In this document: one piece after another, positions 1 to 6,964 of the stretch
Layout: each line of letters starts with the position of its first letter
How positions within the stretch are numbered: position 1 is the stretch's first letter
NCBI GenBank assembly: GCA_044870185.1
Contig: JBIOYL010000343.1
Coordinates: forward strand, 1 to 12,853
Source: JBIOYL01 sp044870185
Lineage (GTDB): Bacteria; Actinomycetota; CALGFH01
DNA length: 12,853 nucleotides
Reading direction: 5' to 3'
Notes under the pieces: model-generated
What the model saw: only the letters and a program-made list of their open reading frames with translations
Database searches by the model: none
What the model was told of the DNA's origin: nothing
Translations under genes and position numbers: made by a program

Positions 1-329
1 CCTAGCATGCACAGGTGAGACTGATGACCTGACCACGGCTGCTCCTTCGTTGTCCGATCCTGCGGCTCCCCTCGCCAGCGTCAAGGTCGTTCGTCCTCGC
101 GTTGCTGCGGGCGCTCCACCTGGACCCCGGCTCGGTCCGCCATGGCTGGCCAACAACGAAGGAACAGCCCAGACAACCCGCAGCACCCTTGACCGGGGAT
201 CCCGCCACAGATAAGGAGCTCGGACGCTGGCGCACCTACAGCCCGGGTGTGGCCTGGCCTGAACGAGGTCGCCATCCGCCTGGCCGAGGTGTCCGACGTG
301 ATCGTCGTCGGCCTGGCCGGCTGGCGTGG
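1..329. other. Left-edge region without an intact gene
   Basis: No complete gene with a credible start is visible here. The stretch holds a 17-bp inverted repeat (37-53 and 153-169) and, from about 253 to 327 on the plus strand, a short run with strongly GC-rich third codon positions reading GLNEVAIRLAEVSDVIVVG. That run is preceded by an in-frame stop at 190-192 and merges into the convergent gene at 330, so it can only be a C-terminal scrap of a gene. Its pattern of a helix followed by a hydrophobic strand resembles the end of adenosylcobinamide kinase (CobU), but the match is too short to name. Confidence 0.4.
37..169. repeat. 17-bp inverted repeat, 16/17 matching
   Basis: Arm 37-53 reads GGCTGCTCCTTCGTTGT, and the reverse complement of arm 153-169 is the same except for one base (T in place of C at the sixth position). 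The arms enclose 99 bp with no coding signal. Such a structure could be the ends of a miniature mobile element, a structured RNA, or a recombination site. No target-site duplication stands out, so the nature is open. Confidence 0.5.
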
Positions 330-1085
330 TCACGCGAGGCGATACAGGATCGGCATCGCACCGACGTTGTGGGCGTCCAGGTTGGCCACCATGTAGGTGC
401 GGAAGCTCTTCTTGGTGAACTGCCGGGCGGCGAAGCCGAGCAGGCTGTCATCCCAGCGGACGTGGTTGATGACGACGTAGTCGGATGCTTCACCCTCCAG
501 CGGGGCGAGCAGGGTGGAGTTGTTCATGCCGGTTTCCGCCTGGTACCACCCGGCGAGGTAGTCCCACAGTTGCACCACCACTGCTGGGTCATCGCCGACG
601 AAGTAGTTGAACAGGAACGTGCCCTTCCTGGTCTTGTCCACGTCGCCGACCCGCTTGATGTTGCGGGCGGCGATGACGTGCGTGCGCCGGGCTTGGCCGC
701 TGAGCAGGTCGTGCAGCACCTGATACGCCGGGGTTGTCTGCACTTGGCGGGCGGTCGCGGGTGAGGTCGTCTCCACCAGCACGACGAGGTCGAAGCGGGC
801 AGGCCGAACCGTGTCTTTCCGCTGCCTGACGTAGCCGCTTGGGGGAGCGAACACGGTCGCGTCATACACCGTGACGTTCTCGACCTCTGCCAGCTGTTCG
901 AGTTGACGCCCGAGCACCTTCAGCCCACCGATGAGCTCGGACTTGCCGCGCGGGGTGAAAAGGACCGGTCCCGGTCGCGATGGGGGATGCACTTCGGCGG
1001 CCAGGTGGAGATAGCCCAGGGTCGTCGGTGGGATGAGGGTGACCGTTGCGTACCTGGCGTCTGGATTGACGAGCTGCAGGTCCAT
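330..1085 (-). CDS. Uncharacterised 251-aa protein
   Basis: I do not recognise this family. The ATG at 1085 is chosen because GGAGG lies 5 nt upstream (1091-1095); a TTG at 1097 would add four residues and swallow that site. The 251-aa protein starts MDLQLVNPDARY, has no signal peptide or membrane segment, and alternates strands and helices throughout. The C-terminal part, from FNYFVGDDPAVVVQLWDYLAG to the end, is rich in aromatic residues (W, Y, F) and contains a YVVINHVRWDD stretch, which would suit a compact alpha/beta domain of ferredoxin-like type. Third codon positions are strongly GC, so it is a real gene. It stands alone: convergent remnants lie on the left and a divergent DUF2306-like gene on the right. 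A soluble, cytoplasmic protein is all that can be inferred. Confidence 0.8.
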   Translation of the reverse strand: MDLQLVNPDARYATVTLIPPTTLGYLHLAAEVHPPSRPGPVLFTPRGKSELIGGLKVLGRQLEQLAEVENVTVYDATVFAPPSGYVRQRKDTVRPARFDLVVLVETTSPATARQVQTTPAYQVLHDLLSGQARRTHVIAARNIKRVGDVDKTRKGTFLFNYFVGDDPAVVVQLWDYLAGWYQAETGMNNSTLLAPLEGEASDYVVINHVRWDDSLLGFAARQFTKKSFRTYMVANLDAHNVGAMPILYRLA

Positions 1086-1434
1086 GCAGGCCTCCAAGCT
1101 TCAGAAGTCGAGCGCATCCACTGTAGTCGGCTCGTCGGGAACGGGACCGGCTGCACGAGATCGCAACAGGCAAAGACGTTCCTGCCGCGGCACGAGACCT
1201 GAGCCGACCCACCGGTGTGCGTTCAGCCCAGCGATGTCGGCTGCCAGAACCAGGTCACCGGCCGCTGGGTGCCTGTCTAGCGGACCACATGGGCCCCGCC
1301 ACCAGGCCAGGACCACCAGGCCGTCGGCGAGCTGGCCGCTCCGCCTCCTGCCACGCCGCAGGACGCTACCCTCTATCGTGGGCAGGATCCGCAGCTCCCC
1401 GCGCACACCCTCCCCGACACGCGGCCGGCGCAAC

Positions 1435-1463
1435 GCAACCAACCGTTGCAACCAACCGTTGGT
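1435..1463. promoter_or_regulatory. Tandem 13-bp repeat with palindrome, probable operator
   Basis: GCAACCAACCGTT occurs twice head to tail at 1435-1447 and 1448-1460. The second copy completes a perfect palindrome, ACCAAC-C-GTTGGT (1451-1463), and the first contains the shorter CAAC-C-GTTG. Short palindromes of this kind in tandem, 60 bp ahead of a start codon, are typical binding sites for TetR-like repressors. No regulator gene is adjacent in the window, so the binding protein is unknown. Confidence 0.55.
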
Positions 1464-1507
1464 GCGTCGGCGCATCGTCGCGGCCAGACCGCGTGGCCCA
1501 ACCTGTG

Positions 1508-1514
1508 AAAGGAG
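1508..1514 (+). promoter_or_regulatory. Ribosome binding site that fixes the 1523 start
   Basis: AAAGGAG followed by G lies 8 nt before the ATG at 1523. It decides the start within a longer open frame that reaches back to 1217 but has no other ribosome binding site and shows poor third-position bias upstream. Confidence 0.75.
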
Positions 1515-1522
1515 GCCACCCC

Positions 1523-2026
1523 ATGTCCCATGCGATGCTGCTGAATCTCCACATCGCCGCCGGCACCCTCGGCCTGCTGCTCGGGCCGCTCGCCATGTGG
1601 CAGGACACCCGCCGACTCGGCCGCCGGCAGCGCCCTGCCGGCGGCATCAGCGCCGCCTACCCCTGGACGGTGCTGGCAGTCAGCCTGTCGGCGATCGCGC
1701 TGGTCATCCAGTACCGCCATGACCTGTGGTGGCTGGTCCCAGTCGCCGGGTTCGCCTACGCCTTGGCAGTGCTCGGACGCTACGCCACCGTCCGGCAGTT
1801 CCGCGGCTGGACCCACGCGTATGTGCATGGCCAGGGTGGCTCCTACATCGCCTTGGTGACCGCCCTGGTGGTGGTCGCCCTCACCGTGGACGGACCCCTG
1901 GACGGCCCCGCCGCCCTGGTCCCGTGGGTGCTGCCCACCGTCGTCGGCACGCTGCTCATCGAGCGGTGGCGCCGTCGCCTCGTCCGAGTGCGCACAACCC
2001 CATCCCGCCCAGCCACCGCCGACTGA
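1523..2026 (+). CDS. DUF2306-like multi-pass membrane protein
   Basis: A 167-aa integral membrane protein. Hydrophobic segments fall at about residues 6-26, 46-64, 68-86, 105-123 and 131-147, followed by a basic tail (ERWRRRLVRVR) that should be cytoplasmic. The first segment carries His10 in the pattern HIAAGTLGLLLGP, and His98/His102 sit just before the fourth segment (WTHAYVHGQGG). A histidine-bearing first helix with the HxxAG...GP signature matches DUF2306-type predicted membrane proteins; the histidines could hold a cofactor such as haem, which is inference. The molecular function of the family is not established. The gene is preceded by a strong ribosome binding site and by the tandem palindrome at 1435-1463, so it is probably repressor controlled. 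It is monocistronic as seen; only a decayed fragment follows. Confidence 0.75.
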   Translation: MSHAMLLNLHIAAGTLGLLLGPLAMWQDTRRLGRRQRPAGGISAAYPWTVLAVSLSAIALVIQYRHDLWWLVPVAGFAYALAVLGRYATVRQFRGWTHAYVHGQGGSYIALVTALVVVALTVDGPLDGPAALVPWVLPTVVGTLLIERWRRRLVRVRTTPSRPATAD

Positions 2027-2055
2027 ACGACCGCGGACGGCCAGGGAATGCACCA

Positions 2056-2270
2056 GGGCGCGGGACCGCCTCGACCGCGCTCGACCGGCACCGCTGGACC
2101 CACGACGTGGTCTTCACCAGCAGCGACGGGTTCGTGCTCGCGGCACGGGTTCGATGCGCTCGCCTGCAACGGGGCGTTCGTCCGCCACACCAAGGCGCTG
2201 GCCGGGCGGCTGGAGCGGGCCCTGGCGGCGCTGCGGGCCGACCGGCCAACCGGGCATGTACCGGTCCCGG
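2056..2270 (+). pseudogene. Decayed plus-strand gene fragment with frameshift
   Basis: Two runs with nearly all third codon positions G or C lie in different plus-strand frames. The first, about 2068-2142, reads TALDRHRWTHDVVFTSSDG and on. The second, about 2145-2252, reads HGFDALACNGAFVRHTKAL and continues through a helical GRLERALAALRADRP. Joining them needs one frameshift near 2140-2148. Neither has a convincing start with a ribosome binding site, and coding bias fades after about 2255. This looks like the remains of one gene, perhaps 70-80 codons or more. I do not recognise the family. Confidence 0.4.
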
Positions 2271-2378
2271 CTCGTCCAGTCGACGGGGCAACAGCACCGG
2301 GTCGACAGCGGGTCTCCATCGCGCAGGCGGTGTCGCGGTCGACGCGCTTGGAGATCGGCGCTCGCCACGGCCACGCCG

Positions 2379-2627
2379 CTACTGGGGCGTGAAGCCCTGC
2401 CGCCGCCAGCCCCAGGCACCGGCGAGGCGGGCACGGGCGCACAGCTCGGCGGCCCGTCGGCGCGCCTCGGAGCCGACCTGTCCAGCCGCCACCCGCTCCT
2501 CGGCGCGCCGGAGGGCCTCCTGGTCGCCACCGGCGACGGCCAGCAGCCTGGCGATGGCGACGGCCTCGTCACCGCCCTCGCGCGCCAGCTCGACGGCTCG
2601 GGTGGCCAGCTCCTCGACCAGCGTCAC
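2379..2627 (-). CDS. Small helical protein, 82 aa, coupled to upstream 42-aa gene
   Basis: The GTG start at 2627 overlaps the TGA stop of the upstream small gene in a GTGA quartet (2624-2627), a classic sign of translational coupling. The frame stays open upstream, but codons before 2627 overlap the well-supported 42-aa gene, so the GTG start is preferred. The 82-aa product begins (M)TLVEELATRAVELAREGGD and is almost entirely amphipathic helix, rich in Ala, Glu and Arg, with the tail WGWRRQGFTPQ. It has no signal peptide or membrane helix. Third-position GC is high. Such a small helical protein might bind DNA or a partner protein; the family is not recognised. It is the last gene of a two-gene operon. 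Confidence 0.65.
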   Translation of the reverse strand: MTLVEELATRAVELAREGGDEAVAIARLLAVAGGDQEALRRAEERVAAGQVGSEARRRAAELCARARLAGAWGWRRQGFTPQ

Positions 2628-2752
2628 AGCCGTCGCCCGTTTCGTGCCAGCCAGCCATGCAGAGCCAGGATCATCACCGTCTCCCGCAGGGCGGTCCAAG
2701 CTCGCGCCTTGGCCGTCGAATACTCCGGCTGGTGCTGGTGCCCGATCAGCAT
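2624..2752 (-). CDS. Very small protein, 42 aa
   Basis: The ATG at 2752 has an excellent ribosome binding site, AGGAGGG, five nt upstream (2758-2764). The 42-aa product starts MLIGHQHQPEYSTAKARAW and continues with a helix (ALRETVMILALHGWLARNG) before a basic end, RRL. Despite its shortness it has the GC-rich third positions of real genes here. Its stop overlaps the GTG start of the 82-aa gene, so the two are made together, probably as partners. A promoter and a palindrome lie just upstream. Small operons like this can encode toxin-antitoxin or accessory element functions, but nothing in the residues proves it. Confidence 0.6.
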   Translation of the reverse strand: MLIGHQHQPEYSTAKARAWTALRETVMILALHGWLARNGRRL

Positions 2753-2829
2753 GGTCTTCCCTCCTGAGCCTGGGATCCGGTGGAGCCAGCGGCCCAGGCA
2801 CCAGCGCCCGGCGGCGCGGAAGACGTCCC

Positions 2830-2857
2830 ATTTTATCCGCCACCGGCACGGCCGGTG
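2830..2857 (-). promoter_or_regulatory. Promoter -10 box with adjacent palindromic operator
   Basis: On the minus strand TAAAAT (2830-2835) is the only AT-rich hexamer in the area and a good -10 box for the small gene pair, whose first ATG is about 78 bp downstream. Directly upstream of it lies a perfect palindrome, CACCGGC-acg-GCCGGTG (2841-2857), occupying the -10/-35 spacer. A palindrome there is a typical repressor operator. The -35 hexamer is poor, as is common where an activator or weak promoter is involved. Confidence 0.5.
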
Positions 2858-2910
2858 AGGATGGCCTTCGCGCACCTTGGCGCCGTTGGGCCACCCGACA
2901 GAGAAGCCTT

Positions 2911-2940
2911 GTGGCACGCTGGTGGCACGAATCCTGCCAC
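2911..2940. other. Recombination junction with GTGGCAC half-sites
   Basis: GTGGCAC occurs at 2911-2917 and again at 2922-2928, 11 bp apart, and the inverted form TGCCAC lies at 2935-2940. The pair GTGGCA (2922-2927) and TGCCAC (2935-2940) forms perfect 6-bp arms around a 7-bp spacer, the geometry of a tyrosine-recombinase core site. The permease reading frame on the minus strand loses family-like sequence exactly here, after codon 75. I infer that a mobile segment lying to the left joined the chromosome at this point. Confidence 0.45.
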
Positions 2941-3153
2941 GACTGCGAGCGCGAGGCTTTCGGCGTAGCTGTCGAGCGTCGTGCCGACCGCGCCCGAGAG
3001 TCTCCCCGACTCGAGCTCGCGCGCAAGAGCGCTCAGCGCGGCCGAGGGCGCCGCGACGCTGTCCCGAAACGCGAACAGCCGGACGGCGGCCTCAGCGACT
3101 GCCGCCACCGCCGCGACGACGAGCCACCCCGCCACGGTTGCCCGTCTCACCAT
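2929..3153 (-). pseudogene. Truncated ABC transporter permease, N-terminal 75 aa
   Basis: The first 75 codons look like the start of a membrane permease of the SsuC/TauC (binding-protein-dependent transport, BPD_transp_1) type: a basic N-terminus (MVRRATV), one hydrophobic helix at residues 8-24, the family-typical WxxxxR...VxAPSAxLxAL segment (here AVRLFAFRDSVAAPSAALSAL, given in part: VAAPSAALSAL at 33-43), then TTLDSYAESLALAVVAGF, which normally leads into the second membrane helix and the permease domain. After Phe75 the frame runs into unrelated sequence and stops at 2833. Intact members have about 250-280 residues, so roughly 70 percent is missing, including the EAA loop that contacts the ATPase. 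The product cannot work. The start is ATG 3153; GTG at 3150 is possible. Confidence 0.65.
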
Positions 3154-3210
3154 TCTGTGCCTTGCAGCACTATCTCCCTCGTCTCAGCCGACGACAAGGG
3201 CTCGAACAGC

Positions 3211-3239
3211 CGAGGGGGCGCTTCGCGCGCGCCCCCTCG
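3211..3239 (-). terminator. GC-rich hairpin terminator
   Basis: CGAGGGGGCGC (3211-3221) pairs perfectly with GCGCCCCCTCG (3229-3239) around a 7-nt loop. It lies 22 bp past the stop of the exported protein gene and 58 bp before the permease start on the same strand, so it should end the upstream operon. There is no T-run, which is common for terminators in high-GC actinobacteria. Confidence 0.75.
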
Positions 3240-3261
3240 TTCCCGTCGAGCCCGTATCGCC

Positions 3262-3750
3262 CTACGATTGGACCTCGACCTGCAGCCGCTGCCCGCTGCC
3301 GCTCACCGGGACGGTCGCCACGACGTTGCCGTTCGCGTCGTAGACCGTCGCGCGGCCCTGGAACGTGAACGACTGACCGTCGCCCGACAGCTCGATCGTG
3401 CGGTTGATCTTCTGCTTGCCGAGAAACGCCCCGGTCTGCGGATCGAACCGGAAGAACACGCCTGTCGCTGCGTATTCGCGGCCCGCGACCCGCTGCCAGC
3501 TCGCATACTGCGGCGAGCGCGACGCGGAGTCGTTTCCCGATTCGACCATGCTGCCCGCGCCTGTGTAGACCTGCAGCGAGGTCAACGGTGGCAACGGTGC
3601 GGGTCGGTTCACGGTCACGGTCCACGTGCCCGCAAGCTGGTTGCCGGAGCGGCTGCTCGCGGCGGCGGCAGTGGCGATCACTCCGCCGGCGACAACGACG
3701 GCGGCGATTCCGGCCGCGAGCGCCGCGGTCAACTTCCTCTTCCTCGTCAA
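3262..3750 (-). CDS. Exported small protein, lipocalin-like beta-rich fold
   Basis: The TTG start at 3750 is chosen because AAAGGAG lies 7 nt upstream and the protein then begins with a perfect Sec signal peptide: MTRKRKL, a hydrophobic core at about residues 8-24 and an alanine-rich cleavage zone near 28-31. The TTG overlaps the TGA stop of the DUF4242-like gene (TTGA, 3747-3750), so translation is coupled. The mature part of about 130 residues starts NQLAGTWTVTV and is built of short beta strands (TGVFFRFDPQTGAFLG, TFQGRATVYDANG), with a GTW motif near its start as in lipocalin-type barrels. No cysteine is present, so it is not a lipoprotein. It is probably secreted or envelope associated and may bind a small ligand; that role is inferred from the fold-like pattern only. 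It is followed by a strong terminator. Confidence 0.75.
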   Translation of the reverse strand: MTRKRKLTAALAAGIAAVVVAGGVIATAAAASSRSGNQLAGTWTVTVNRPAPLPPLTSLQVYTGAGSMVESGNDSASRSPQYASWQRVAGREYAATGVFFRFDPQTGAFLGKQKINRTIELSGDGQSFTFQGRATVYDANGNVVATVPVSGSGQRLQVEVQS

Positions 3751-4079
3751 CTGGAGCTCCTTTCCGTCTGGACTGCGGCTACCGAGGGCTCGCCGCCTTC
3801 GGAGAGCACGATCGACAGCCGCTCGAATGGGAGGCCGGCGCGCGCGTACGCTTCGCGCACCAGCTCTTCGCTGGCCGCTTCGAGGACGCAGAGGAGCGAT
3901 TCGTCCGCCGGGACGATCGTGGAGCGGAGACAGCGCACCGACTTCCCCTCGCGCTCCAGCTCGCCCGTCGCCTCGCGAACGCGCGCGGCCCACTGCTTGA
4001 GCCCGTCGACGGTCATGCCGGGGCGGTACTGCTCGACGAGATAGGTCTGTCGCGCCTCTGCGACTGCTCGATCTGCCAT
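3747..4079 (-). CDS. DUF4242 / SCO4226-like small protein
   Basis: A 110-aa soluble protein. After a short N-terminal helix it shows the family pattern TYLVEQYRPGMTVDGLK, a helix (WAARVREATGELEREG), then KSVRCLRSTIVPADESLLCVLEA and EELVREAYARAGLPFERL. The YLVERYxPG start, the RSTxVPxDE centre and the AxxRAGLPFxR end are those of DUF4242 proteins, including the nickel-binding SCO4226 type, which adopt a ferredoxin-like fold. The ATG at 4079 has no clear ribosome binding site; it lies 46 nt after the regulator's stop and is the only reasonable start. Residues after about 95 (VAAVQTERSSS) are a tail outside the domain. Its stop overlaps the next gene's TTG. In this operon it may work with the exported protein, but no target is known. 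Confidence 0.75.
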   Translation of the reverse strand: MADRAVAEARQTYLVEQYRPGMTVDGLKQWAARVREATGELEREGKSVRCLRSTIVPADESLLCVLEAASEELVREAYARAGLPFERLSIVLSEGGEPSVAAVQTERSSS

Positions 4080-4125
4080 GCGACGACGGTACGACGCAGC
4101 CGTCGCCGAGGAATCGGCCGTTTGC

Positions 4126-6898
4126 CTACGTTTGTGGCCCGACCGGCCTCTCTTCTGCCATCCTTGCCCCGAGCTCGGCGCGGGAGCGGATGCCGAGCTT
4201 CCGGTAGACCCGCGTCAGGTTGGCCTGAACGGTCTTCGGGCTCATGAAGGCGGCGCTCGCAACCTCGCGGTTCGTGAGCCCCGAGGCGATGAGCTCGGCC
4301 ACGCGGCGCTCCGAGGCCGTCAGCTCATCCGGCGCGCGCCGTCGCAGGCCGACGCGGCCCAGCTCGGCACGCACACGCTCGATTCCGGCGGGCATCCCGA
4401 GACGCTCGAACAGCTCGAGCGCCTGGCCGAGTGCGTCCGCTGCCGCGCGTTTCTGCTTGACGCGCCGATGCAGTCGCCCGCGGACGAGCAGCGTCCACGC
4501 GAGGTCGAACGGCAGCTTCGACGCCGTCTCGACGTCGAGTGTGTCAAGAGCCGCGAACGCGGCCTCGAAATCGCCGTCGGCGGCGAGGACGAGCGCCCGC
4601 GCCCGCGGAAGCGTCGCCGTGATCCAGCGTCGCGGAAAGGTCCGGCCGCGTTCCTCGAGCCGCTCCAGCGCCAGACGCGCCCGAGCACGGTCGTCGAGGG
4701 CGAGGAGCGACTCGACGTGCATCGGCTCGCTCCGGTCGGGACGAGGTCCCTCGTGCCGGTCGCGTCGGCAAGCTCGCGCATGCGGGTGAACGCCCGATCG
4801 GCGGCGCGATGGTCGCCGGCGACGAACTCCACGAAGCCGAGGGTGGACAGGAGCAGAGCGGCCCAGACGGCGCGTCCGATGCGCTCGGCCTCCTCGAGCA
4901 GCGGCACGATCGTCTCGCGCGCACGCTCCGTCCGCCCCGCGCAGGCGTCGACGAACGATCGCAGGCGAAACGGCATCGCCCACGGGCCCGGCTTCTCGAG
5001 CTGCGCAATGACGGAGCAGGATTCCTCGATGTAGCTCTCCGCCAGCTGCAGGTTCCCCGTACGGAGCTCGGCGAACGCGAGGTGGGCGAGCCGCTCCGCG
5101 CGCCACCCCTCCTCGCCGCGGTCGCGATACCACGCGTCCTCCACCGCGTGGCGCGCACGCGCCGCCTCGAACTCGTCGGTGCACACGAAGTAGATGAGCG
5201 GGATCGGACTCTTCGGCGCTTCCGGCCCCGCGCGGTCTTCCAGCCCCCGCCATTGCGCGAACAGCGGGCACTGCGGCCCTCGCCCCAACAACAACGTCGC
5301 CCAGAACCGGTCGAAGACGACCGAGGCGAGCGCTCCGGCGTGGCGGTTCGGGTCGAGCGACCGCATTGCGCCGTCGGCATAGTCGATCGCCCGCGCCGGA
5401 TCGTGCGCGACGGTGTAGTTGACGAGCTTGTGATACGCGCGAGCCGTGAGGTCGGCGTCGTCCGCTGCGGCCGTCAGCGCGGCTTCGAGGCTCTCGGTCG
5501 CCGTCCTGCTCCCGCTGATCCACCCGATCTCGCCGAGTAGATACAGCGCCTGCCCGCGCAGCGACCCGCAGGCGGTGGCCGCGACGGGTTCGGCGAGAGC
5601 CCGGGCGCCGGCGACGTCGCCGGCGGCAAGCAACGCGGACGCCTCGCCGAGCGCGCGTCGTGCCGCGTCGTCGACTCGTTGCGGGGGTGTCAGCCGGCGC
5701 GAGGCAGCAAACAGCTCTGCAGCGGCCTGTTGAGCACCACGCGTGGCTGCCTCTTGCGCGGCGCCCTCGAGCTGCGCCGCAATCGCGGCATCTGGCTGGG
5801 TCGTACAAAGCGCCAGATGTCGCGCACGCTCCTCCGGATCTTCGACGATCGCCGCGAGGCGCTCGTGCAACGCGCGACGCCTCTCCGCCGACGCCGACGC
5901 GTAGACGACCGAGGCGAGGAGCGGGTGAGAGAACCGGACGCGTCCCCCGTCGCTGACGAGGACGCCCGCCTCCTCCGCTTCGACCAATGCCCCCGCCCGT
6001 CGCCGCCCAGCGCCACGGCATCGGCGATCGCCGCCGGAGTCGGCCTCGACAAGGCCGCTGCAGCCAACGAGGCTTGACGAGCGGTGTCGGAGAGACGTCG
6101 CAGGCGCGCCGCGACGAGCTCCTCGACGTTGCGCGGCACGGGCAGAGGGTCGCCGGGACGATGCTCTGCCGCATCCCGTCCGAGTGCTCGAGCGATCTCG
6201 AGCGCGAAGAACGGATTTCCTCCCGATGCCTCCAAGAGGCGCGCGAGCAGGGGACGGGGCAGCGACCAGCCGAGCCGGCCCTTGATCACGTGGTGCAGCG
6301 CTGCAAGAGAAAGCGGACCAGGAACGACGCGTTCGACCCAACCCTCGGGCCCCGCGCGTTCGAGCCCCAGCGGCACGTCGCTCGGGACCTCCACACGTCG
6401 AGTCAGCAGCAAGCCGACGCGCGGCGGCAGCCGCCGTGCCGCGAACGACAGCGCCCGCTCGGACGCCGAATCGAGCCACTGCACGTCGTCGATCGCCAGG
6501 AGCACCGGCCCAGAAGCCGCGAGCTGGGCCAGCACGGCCACGAGCGCTGTTGCGGTCGTGCGCGGATCGGCAGCCCGATCGGCCTTCTCGCGCAACAGCG
6601 CCGCTGCGAGCGCGCGCTCCTGCACGTTCGGAAGCGCAGCGCGCGTCGCGTCGAACACGCCGTCCAGAAGGTCCGCGAGGCCGACGTACGAGAGCTGAGC
6701 CTCGCTCTCTGAGAGCCGTAGCTCGAGCACCTGGAACCCGCGCGCATGGCCGGCGTGAACCGCCTCCAGCCAGACCGTCGTCTTGCCGATCCCGGCCTCT
6801 CCCTCGATCAGCAGGGCGGCCGTCGCTTCAGGCACGCGCCGAAGGAGCCGCTCGATTGCGCCGAGCTCTGCCTCACGACCGACGATTGCTTCTGCCAC
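4126..6898 (-). pseudogene. LAL-family LuxR regulator, two frameshifts
   Basis: A large ATP-binding LuxR-type regulator (LAL/MalT-like): an N-terminal AAA ATPase senses a signal, a helical repeat region transmits it, and a C-terminal helix-turn-helix binds DNA. The GTG start at 6898 has GGGGAGG 4 nt upstream. Frame 1 (6898 to about 5990) holds Walker A GEAGIGKTT (33-41) and Walker B LLAIDDVQWLD (133-143). Frame 2 (about 5990 to 4735) starts ALVEAEEAGVLV, contains RVRFSHPLLASVVY and then TPR-like helices. Frame 3 (about 4735 to 4126) carries the LuxR domain, LTASERRVAELIASGLTNRE to the end. Restoring one base at each shift gives exactly 924 codons plus stop, the usual family length. The first shift lies at a run of five C (5990-5994), the second near 4728-4740. 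All motifs are otherwise intact, so this is either recent decay or sequence error. It heads the operon. Confidence 0.85.
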
Positions 6899-6964
6899 GG
6901 CGCCTCCCCGCTTGCCGCTCAGATCCTACGACGACGGTGCTCTGAGCTGGGGAAACGAGTGATG
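6899..6964 (-). promoter_or_regulatory. Probable promoter region of the LAL regulator
   Basis: The 66 bp between the tRNA fragment and the regulator start must hold its promoter if it is transcribed separately. On the minus strand TAGGAT (about 6921-6926) is a plausible -10 box 23 bp before the GTG; no good -35 hexamer stands at the right distance. Alternatively the gene was once read through from the tRNA promoter, now lost. Confidence 0.35.

Larger units (their letters stand above)
1098..1522. other. Divergent intergenic region
   Basis: This 425-bp stretch lies between the minus-strand 251-aa gene and the plus-strand membrane protein gene. A minus-strand open frame covers 1101-1475, but its third codon positions are mixed (many A and T) unlike all neighbouring genes, so I treat it as non-coding. 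On the minus strand a TACAGT hexamer about 30 bp upstream of the 251-aa gene could be a -10 box, with no clear -35. The notable content is the tandem operator-like repeat at 1435-1463. Confidence 0.5.

Noticed and set aside
253..327. C-terminal fragment of cobU
   Set aside because: The resemblance is limited to about 20 residues and the expected last strand and tail are missing, so I do not name the gene.
1101..1475. Minus-strand open frame of 124 codons just upstream of the 251-aa gene
   Set aside because: Third codon positions are mixed and no ribosome binding site precedes its start. It also covers the operator-like repeat of the divergent gene.
1726..4044. Plus-strand open frame of 772 codons
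   Set aside because: It crosses the DUF2306-like gene, two small minus-strand genes, the truncated permease and the exported protein; the product is Arg/Ser/Pro-rich with no domain pattern. Only a short part near 2068-2142 has coding bias, noted as a remnant.
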